A stretch of DNA of 64,000 nucleotides. Source: Coprinellus micaceus (Eukaryota > Basidiomycota > Agaricomycetes > Agaricales > Psathyrellaceae). The position numbers were made by a program, and so were the translations under genes. The notes under the pieces are model-generated. The model ran no database searches, had not been told where the DNA came from, and saw only the letters and a program-made list of their open reading frames with translations. The DNA is taken from assembly GCA_951394405.1 (NCBI GenBank), contig OX596341.1, forward strand, positions 868,001 to 932,000, in the 5' to 3' direction. Below are positions 56,358-64,000 of this stretch, piece by piece (positions within the stretch are counted from its first letter, which is position 1; each line of letters opens with the position of its first letter).

Positions 56358-58386
56358 ATGCCACGCACTTCGAAAATTGCCCTCGCTTCTGCCCTGATCC
56401 TACGTGTCGCTGGAGTCGTAGGATACGGCCACATCTGCACGCAGATAGCAGCATCGCTCACGGCGCCCAGTGCTGTTTATTATCCTGGTGGGTATATTCA
56501 TCTCGGGTTTTGACCCCAAGCTCACGGGGCCATGGATCACAGGCAATAAGAACTTTAAGAACCTCAGCGAGCACTGGGCTAGTTCTAGCGACGAGATGCC
56601 CGCATGCGTCGTCAAACCACATACAACGGCCGACGTTGGAAAGACGGTGCGCGATCACCTTCCCTCAGTTCGTCGGTTGCAACTCATCCACTGAATTCCC
56701 TTAGCTTCAAATCGTTGGCAAAACCAGAACACCTTTTGCAGTAAGCCAACCGTTCCTTATTCGACAAACGCTCTGATCCCAAACTGAGTCAGGTCATGAG
56801 CGGAGGCCATGCCACGAGCCCGTTCCTCTCCTCGACGAAGGGTGTTCACATCTCCACCGTCGCTTTTAGGTCTATTGAGTACGATGATGCCACGAAGATG
56901 GTGAAGTTCGGTGCAGGGTTGAAGTGGGATGAGCTATACGCCGCGTTGCACCCGTATGGGGTCAACGTTCCCGGAGCGCGCGTGTCTGGTGTCGGCGTGG
57001 CGGGGTTCATCCTCGGTGGAGGTGAGCAACTGTTTCTGCAATTTCGTCGTATTTCATGGAGTAGATCGGCTCAAACAATATATTGCGTTGAAACAGGTTA
57101 CTCTTGGCATACGAACCAAGTCGGCTTAGCCCTTGACAGCGTCGAAGCCTTCGAGCTCGTGATGCCCAGTGGCTCGGTTGTCGAAGTTACGCACAAGTCG
57201 GATCCCGAACTGTTCTTTGCTCTGAAGGGCGGCGGAAATAACTTCGTCAGTTCTTCTCCTTTCTCTGATTGAAGGTGACCGTTTGACCGACGCATACGCT
57301 ACCCAGGGCATTGTCACCAAGTTCACGATGCGAACATTCCCTCAGGGTTTAGTTTGGGTATGGCCACGGAATCTCACTCCTTTCGTACAGATGCACTGAA
57401 TCGCGACTCCATAACTCTAGGGAGGGTCGATCACTTACGCAGACCCCGATGTATTCCCCGCCGTGACCACTGCAATCGCCCATTTCTCTGCCAAAACGAC
57501 TGATCCAAAGGCAGGGCTGGTCAGTTTGGCTGTCGTCATGCAGGGAAAGGTGCGTCCAATTCCAGTCAACCCTATGCTGTGCAACGTATTGAACCTTCCC
57601 AAAGCACTCTATTCAAATATACGTTTTCTACGACGGGCCGGAGCCACCTGTAGGGGTTTTCGACGATTTTCTGAACATTAACTCCGTGGTAAATACTGTT
57701 GCATCGGGAAGCTTTTCGTCCCTGATAAACGGCTTCGCGTTTACCAATGAGCTGATGGGAGTGCGGTACGTCTTTGTCGCGTTCGTGCCCTGCAGAAGGA
57801 CGTGTGGCTGATATCGTACGTGTCGGTAGTGTGTACATCTTCGGCGTCTCCGTTCCTGCTTACTCCCTCGATTTCCTGAATGTTGTCAACAATCAAGCTT
57901 TCGTAAGTCTAGATCGGTATATTGGTGTGATCCCTTCCGCTAACTAACGCTTCCCCTTAGAGCGAGGATGGTGAGCTGACGAACAAAACCCTCAGCTTCA
58001 TGCTCGCTTCAGAGCCCTTCCTTCCCTCCATCCTCTCACATAGCAAGCACGAAACCGCATATCCCTTTACCCGAGATGTCGTTTACACCCCATTTGCCAT
58101 CGTAGTCGCGTGGGCCGATCCCGCTTACGACAACGATATCAAGAAGGGGGTGGAGAAAATCCGGGATAAATTGGTGAAGACTCTAGTTGACGAGGGGTAC
58201 AAGGGCGTGCCCACATCGCCGCTGTACCCAAACTATGCTTTATGGGATGCACCGTTGGATAGGATCTATGGGGATAACTTACTGAGGCTGCAGGGGGTCA
58301 AGCGTAGGGTGGATCCAGAGGATGTTATGCGCCTCGCTGGTGGTTTCAAGATTTCTCCGGAACCCACCATCCGGGACGAGCTGTAA
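56358..58386 (+). CDS. Secreted BBE-like FAD-linked oxidase (495 aa)
   Basis: Ten exons: 56358-56487, 56543-56646, 56705-56740, 56793-57021, 57097-57245, 57307-57357, 57421-57549, 57605-57765, 57830-57902, 57961-58386; every exon has the same length as in 53061-55070. Signal peptide MPRTSKIALASALILRVA. Flavin His in VMSGGHATSPFLSSTKGVHI; the Cys position is Arg (GARVSGVGVAGF). BBE domain intact (YPNYALWDAPLDRIYG, VKRRVDPEDVMRLAGG). No stop or frameshift. Function as for its twin; substrate unknown. Confidence 0.9.
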
Positions 58387-59729
58387 GGGGGGGTCACTCT
58401 GATCCCTCTATGGACGCATTCACAGAGTACTACCTTCATTCCTAATTCCTCATTCAAGTCCGAGAAATGGCTTTCCTCGGACCATTGTCACTAGGCCCCC
58501 GTAGAAATTGCCCTGCCATCACCCTTACTCCAACGTCCCGCGGCTATTTACTGATATATATGAAAACACGTTCCCCTCTACTTAAACTTTCAATGGTACA
58601 TCTTGCGATATCTCTCTACCAATATTTATCTTCCAATGTCTAACGACTTTATGATTGTCCCAGTTATGTGCGACCGAATCGTTAAGCGCCCGTTCCACCG
58701 GCTTTCTGAGGCGTGAATTGCCGGACTCCGGCAAAGGCGGCAAATCAATAGCCGCTGAAGCCAGCGGCCTTTTCGGGCTCTTCTTGGACTCTTCCTTGCG
58801 CCCAACCGCCATGACTTGGCACGGTCCCTCGGATTTCCTTCGCATCTGGGCACCCTGTAGCTTCAATTCTAGGCCTCAAAACCAACTAGAAAGTTTCGAT
58901 GCGTTGAAGGAGTGGTTGAGAGATTGCGAGATTCAAACTGTCGTGTGGGGAATATCGGGCTGAGGATGACTATAGATAGTGTCGGCTTGACTCTCTAGTT
59001 GAACTGTGGATGCAGGGGGCAAATTGACGCTCACCGAGTTGGGGGCGGTGTGTTGCAGGTGGGCGTATTCTCTTCAATATGTACACGCTATGTTTACAAG
59101 TGGGCTGACTATATACCTGGTCGATCTAGGCTGTGGCGACTGGATCGTGAGTGGTGCATTCATTGCCTGGTGAAATACTGCCCCCAGGGATCAAGCGCCC
59201 AACATTTCAAGACCAAACGCTCATGGATTCGATATCGGACCGGACGCGGGCAGACATGCATCTGCAAACGTTTGGCAGTTGGGCTTGATCACAAGGCACA
59301 TGAAAACTCTACACCAAGTCTGCCAAACTTCGCCACCATCTCTCAACAACCCTTTATCCTCTACCTTCATCACCAAAGCTGACTGAGAAAATGGCGAAGG
59401 CATTCAAATACCTTGATTCTTATCCTTGCCGACGGTTCCTTGAAACCTTTACAACACGTGGAGGACGCACCGAGGTTCAATGGGTTGATTATGCCGCAGA
59501 GGTTGCCCCGTCATTCCCATCTGGCTGGGGCGTAACGACAGGCGATAAAAGTCGTACAACTTACTCCAAGATGGATTATCGATATTTCCGTGCCGCCCGA
59601 GTTCGTATCCCACCCGCCTCGAGATGTCGTATCATACCTTGATACGTACCCCGAGCCCGCGTGGCTGCGGAATACGTTCACTGATTGGTTCATTTAGTTT
59701 TCTTGGACACAGAATGGTACAATGTTTAA
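58387..59729. other. Intergenic; first part duplicated, rest unassigned
   Basis: Up to about 58812 it matches the spacer after 55070. An 83-codon frame at 59391-59642 (MAKAFKYLDSYPCRRFLET) has a leader-like upstream text, but no homologue or motif, so it is not called as a gene. Confidence 0.45.
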
Positions 59730-61664
59730 ATGCAAGGGCCGGGCGCCAGCCTATACCCTGCTTTCCTTCTCCCTCTCTCAGTACACCTGATTCTCGATGG
59801 CGCCCTTACTGCGCTCTTGGGAGTGGTGGCCTTCGCCAGTGCCACAGCCTCTGGCCTACTCGCGTCAGAGGTTGAGCTCCGAGGCTTGGGTGTAGGAGGT
59901 GCGAACTACAGTCGTGTTTGCACCCAGATCGCTGGTTCCGTCTCCACCGGTAGTCACGTATATTATCCAGGTATGCGCGATGTGGGCGACGTGGGCGTAG
60001 CAACTCATCATGTACTGTCCGCAGGCGACGCCGCATTCGACAAGCTCTCAAAGCATTGGGCACCTTCCAGCAACGAGGCGTCTACTTGCGTTGTTGAACC
60101 CAAGACAGCTCTGGATGTTGGGCGTATTCTGAAGATTGTGGGCCGGACGCGTACCCCCTTCGCAGTGAGTAGTTCTACTCCGATGCGTTGCGCAATAGCT
60201 GACGGCCACTAGGTGCAATGCGGTGGCCATTCTACCAACCCTGGTTTTTCGTCGACGAAGGGCATTCACATCTCCCTCAACAGCTTCAACTCCGTCCGAT
60301 ACGATACTGCGTCGAAGACGGCGGAGTTCGGCACTGGCCTGAGGTGGGACGACGTCTATGCTGCGCTTGAACCGCACGGTGTAAGTGTCCTCGGGGGTCG
60401 GGTTGCTGGTGTGGGTGTCGGCGGGTTCACTCTCGGCGGTGGCTACGCGTGGAGGACTAACCAGTATGGTTTGACTATCGACACGGCGACCGCGTTTGAG
60501 CTTGTAAAGCCCAATGGCGACGTCGTGAAGGTCACTGAGAAGTCAGACCCGTCGCTATTCTTTGCGCTTCGAGTGAGTCTGACTTCATAGCCCTCGTTAC
60601 ACCTGCAACTTATCCACGACCAATGTCAAGGGTGGCGGAAATAACTTCGTGAGGATTCCATTTCTTACGTGTCGGCTGGGCCTAACACTTGACCTCTAGG
60701 GTGTTGTAACGAAGATCACGCTCAGAGCGTACCCACAAGGTCAGGTCTGGGGCGGTATGATTACCTACGGCATCCCAGACACTTTCTCTGCGGTTGCCAC
60801 TGCGACAGCTAAGTTCTCTGCGGAGGTGAAGGACCCCAAGGCTGGGATGATCAGCACGGTTACCGTCTATCAGGGAATGGTGGGTGGGGCGCATTCCCAA
60901 GAGTTCGAAAGGAGGCTAAAATCTAGACCAGCAATTTATTAACATCCAACTATTCTACGATGGGGCGACTCCACCGCCTGGAATCTTCGACGACCTCTTG
61001 AGCATCCCGGCTGTTGATAGTAATGTGGCGACTCGAAGCTGGCTTGAATTCGTCAAGAGCATCCCCACCGACTTCCTTGGTACAAGGTAACCTTTAGCCG
61101 ATAACCTCATTTCGATCAACACTAAGCCCACAAAAGAGGTGCCTTCTTGGGTGTGTCTGTTCCCGAATACTCAAACAACTTCCTTCAACTGGTCAACAAC
61201 ATCACCTTCGTACGCACAAATAAGCTCATACCGTCTAATGATCCACCTCTGATGCATCTTCTTAGACCACCGGCGCTGAACTCGCCCCCAAGTCACTCAG
61301 CTTCATGACCCTCGTCTCTGAGCCATTCCTTCCCGATATCCTCTCCCACTCGCGTTCTCCCGCTGCCTACCCATACACCCGGGCGAAGGCCTACACCCCA
61401 TTCAATATCTTCATGGCCTGGACCGATCCTTCTCAGGACACGGCCATGTACAATTCCATGAAGCAGATCAAAGACACCCTTGAGACCGCGCTCGTTGCCG
61501 AGGGCCACAGGGACGTGAAGACCGCCCCGCTCTACTCGAACTACGCTCTTGGGGACACGCCTTTGACTAGGATCTACGGGTCGAACTACCTTGCACTGAA
61601 GGCGATCAAGACGAGGGTGGACCCATTCAATGTCATGGGACTCGCTGGTGGATTCAAGATTTGA
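59730..61664 (+). CDS. BBE-like FAD-linked oxidase with intron losses (521 aa)
   Basis: Nine exons: 59730-59970, 60025-60164, 60213-60572, 60631-60648, 60700-60879, 60932-61086, 61137-61209, 61266-61664, where the first is longest at its 5' end; that listing is eight exons, as three older introns are gone. Exon lengths 140, 360 and 180 equal 104+36, 229+131 and 51+129 of the paralogues, so the losses were exact. The fourth exon is an 18-base microexon encoding GGGNNF, shared with the gene at 62366. The leader (LSVHLILDGALTALLGVVAF) is a likely signal peptide; the start at 59730 is the only upstream in-frame ATG seen. Flavin His is in VQCGGHSTNPGFSSTKGIHI; the Cys site is Arg (GGRVAGVGVGGF). 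BBE domain: YSNYALGDTPLTRIYG. Confidence 0.86.
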
Positions 61665-62365
61665 GTCAGTTCGTAGTGCGATCTTCGATAATTACTTAAA
61701 GGCGCTTAATGTTATGGATCAGACCTCCTTTGGGATGGCCGGAGGATATGGGCGCTATGGGGGGGTTGTGCGTGCCTTGATGATTTGGGCATGCAAAGTA
61801 GGCGAACAATAGTGTCGACAATCCCCAAGGAGGTGAACAAGCGCCCATGGAGCGCCCATGGACAGCGCGTGATGGCAGACTCACACGTGGTTGATGGATG
61901 CAACACGGACCTCTGATTGGATCGATGCGTTTTACCCTCAACCACATCCTCTTCACCGATGGCTTGGGCACCGAGTAGCGCAAGAGCAAGGATTCCTCAA
62001 TGCTTGTGGATCCCGACGCGGCTGAGCCTTGCAAAATAGTGCCAAGAACGATGTGCTTTGCACCCTTGGCGCTTCATCTCCGTGACGCCCATGCTCCTCC
62101 TCTCGCCGAACCGCGCCCACACACAGTAAGTAGGTCGGCGCGTGGCGACCCCGCGTCGCCCGTCGCTTGTAATAACACGACTATATTGAATGCCGGATCG
62201 TACGATATCCCTGTCGCTACTTGCCCATCTCCGAGCGTCGTGGTTGGATGATCGCAGTCGAGTTACATAAAAGCGACGGGGATATGGACAAATATATGTT
62301 CGACGACCAAGTCTACCAGACCTTCCCTTCCTTCCCCCGCCTTTTCTCTACGAAGTTACGAAATT
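61665..62365. other. Intergenic, no gene seen
   Basis: This holds the 3' end of the oxidase at 61664 and the promoter of the next one (CATAAAAGC near 62268). No exon, RNA gene or repeat is supported. Confidence 0.5.
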
Positions 62366-64000
62366 ATGCCAGCACGCACTTGGAAGCTCGTGGTTGCCTC
62401 CGCTTTGCTTCACAGTTCTCTCGGCCTGGCACGGTACAACGATGTATGCTCACACATCGCGGCTTCCCTGTCGACCTCGAGCGCTCTCCACTTCCCTGGT
62501 ACGTGCCTTCGCCTCCAACGGGGACTCTGACCTGATCAATTTCGCGATCCGTCACAGGCAATGACAGCTTTACGAAGCTCAGTTCACATTGGACAAGCTC
62601 TAGCGACGAGTCTCCAGCCTGTGTCGTCGAGCCACACACTACAGATGATGTTGCGAAGACAGTACGTTCCAAAGCGCGTCTTCACATCGCTGGCTGGTCA
62701 CTGACAGGATCATTCTCCTCTTAGCTCAAGATAGTCGGCAAAACCAGGACCCCGTTCGCTGTAAGCCTGCGACTATCCCCTCGCTTTGTCCGGCAGCTGA
62801 CTTTCATTTGCCCTGTATTAGGTCCAGGGCGCGGGCCACGCTACCAGCAGAGGGTTTTCATCAACCGAAGGCGTGCACATCTCTACGCAAGGCTTCACAT
62901 CCGTCAAGTTCAACAAGGAGAAGGGGACAGCGACCTTCGGTGCAGGGCAGACTTGGGACAAGGTCTACGAGGCGTTGGAGCCACACGGTGTGAATGTTGC
63001 TGGAGGGCGGGCACCAGGTGTCGGTGTTGGAGGAGTTATCCTTGGTGGAGGTGAGCTCGAAACACGATCTCCGCGGGGATGAAGATTCATGATACCGTCT
63101 ATCTAGGCTATTCATGGCACACCAACCAGTATGGCTTGACCATTGATACAGTTGAGGCTTTCGAGCTCGTGAGGCCCAACGGCGAGGTGGTTGAGGTCAC
63201 TCACGAGTCTGATCCTGAACTGTTCTTTGCGTTGAAGGTGAGATATCCTGCAACGGTCGAGAGGAACGGTGAAACTGATATACGGCTGCACAGGGTGGTG
63301 GAAACAACTTTGTGCGTCGCCTCTATTTGAAATTCGAATTTGTTCTCTGACACGGAGCCTACGTCGTATAGGGTATTGTTACCAGGTTCACTATGAAGAC
63401 GTTCCCCCAAGGAAAAGTCTGGGTATGAACTATCTCCCCTGCTTTCCATTAGATAAACCCTGAACACGTTTGCAGGGAGGGATGATCACCTACGGACATC
63501 CGGATACCTTCGCCGCTGTCACTGCTGCGACCGCCAAGTTCTCTGCTGAGGCTTCCGACCCGAAGGCGTCCCTTCTCAGCACCGTCACATTCTACCAAGG
63601 CATGGTGAGACGTTACTTCAATCATGGGGACTCGGCGGACATTAAGCATTTTGTTATAGCCTCTCATCAACATCCAGCTTTTCTACGATGGACCAGAGCC
63701 TCCCGCCGGGATCTTCGACGACTTCTTGAAGATTGAATCTGCGGCGAGCACCGTCGCAACCCAGACGTTCTCGTCCATGATCAACAGTGTCCCAGCTGGT
63801 GCGTTACATGGAGTCCGGTATGTTGGGCAGCTCCTATTCTCATGTTAAAAAGTGAACTCATCATGTTTGCTCTGTTTAGCGGAGCTTTCCTCGGCTTTGC
63901 CGCTCCAGCATACTCCCTTGAGTTCCTGAGCGCAGTGAACGAACAAGCATTCGTAAGTCGAGCTTCTCGCCGTTTAGATGCTCTCTGGGTGCACCTCATT
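62366..64000 (+). CDS. BBE-like FAD-linked oxidase, cut by the window end
   Basis: Exons visible: 62366-62498, 62558-62661, 62725-62760, 62822-63050, 63107-63237, 63294-63311, 63372-63422, 63476-63604, 63660-63817, 63880-63952; the last exon (BBE domain) lies beyond the window. Signal peptide MPARTWKLVVASALLHSSLG. Flavin His in VQGAGHATSRGFSSTEGVHI; the Cys position is Arg (GGRAPGVGVGGV). The 18-base microexon (GGGNNF) is shared with the gene at 59730, while the other introns are as in the older paralogues. No defect is seen in the visible part. Confidence 0.88.

Noticed and set aside
59391..59642. 83-codon frame with a leader-like upstream region
   Set aside because: No homologue in the window and no motif; could be real, but nothing supports it beyond an open frame.
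41780..64000. Reading the oxidase array as a biosynthetic gene cluster
   Set aside because: No backbone enzyme, P450, transporter or cluster regulator is visible among these genes; a tandem paralogue array is the only supported statement.

Overview
The window looks like nuclear DNA of a mushroom-forming basidiomycete (Agaricomycete-type). Genes carry many 50-65 bp introns with GTRNGT donors. The recognisable housekeeping proteins (prefoldin subunit 3, MRD1, RPN9, a two-Myb telobox protein) have fungal forms, and there are tandem secreted FAD-linked oxidases. All identifications come from reading the sequence; no database search was run. Exon joins were accepted only when frame, splice sites and paralogue exon lengths agreed. 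|| Layout. 1-16 kb: a gene-sparse accessory region with several small or disordered-protein genes (426-2825, 4007-4714, 8622-8993 minus, 11221-11670, 12585-13441, 14837-16049), one four-helix membrane protein (5249-6740) and two non-autonomous DNA transposons (3117-3446; 9060-10059 with a nested MITE). 17-27 kb: a housekeeping island with PAC10 (minus), a decayed partial MRD1 copy, intact MRD1, and a large Myb/telobox protein. An MRD1 intron and the matching intron of the decayed copy both hold a C/D-box snoRNA-like sequence. 27.6-40 kb: a minus-strand block of accessory genes (28285-29515, 31401-32221, 33038-33462, 34750-35998, 36630-37432, 38442-39957), with duplicated upstream regions, a hAT-like MITE and a prefoldin-3 relic. 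41.4-64 kb: six BBE-like FAD oxidase genes (two minus, four plus, the last cut by the window end) plus one decayed C-terminal fragment. This array is interrupted by RPN9, by another accessory gene (49135-50592) and by an AGTTA-rich repeat. || Main point. At least nine and perhaps eleven accessory genes in 0-51 kb share an N-terminal motif, roughly [SDN]-[ST]-[YFL]-x2-[GS]-[AST]-[TVM]-[HNR]-[NH], usually followed by a Gly-rich strand such as GGSTMYV. It is followed either by a long Ser/Pro-rich linker with a short basic C-terminus, or by a small helical module split by tiny exons. I know of no described family with this architecture. The layout resembles short amyloid or signalosome motifs, but that is only a hypothesis. 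Several members keep a conserved promoter and a TATA box, which suggests gene-plus-promoter duplication and perhaps shared regulation. || The FAD oxidases keep the flavin-linking His but lack the second flavin-linking Cys of classical berberine bridge enzymes, so mono-covalent FAD is predicted. Nothing in the window identifies their substrate.
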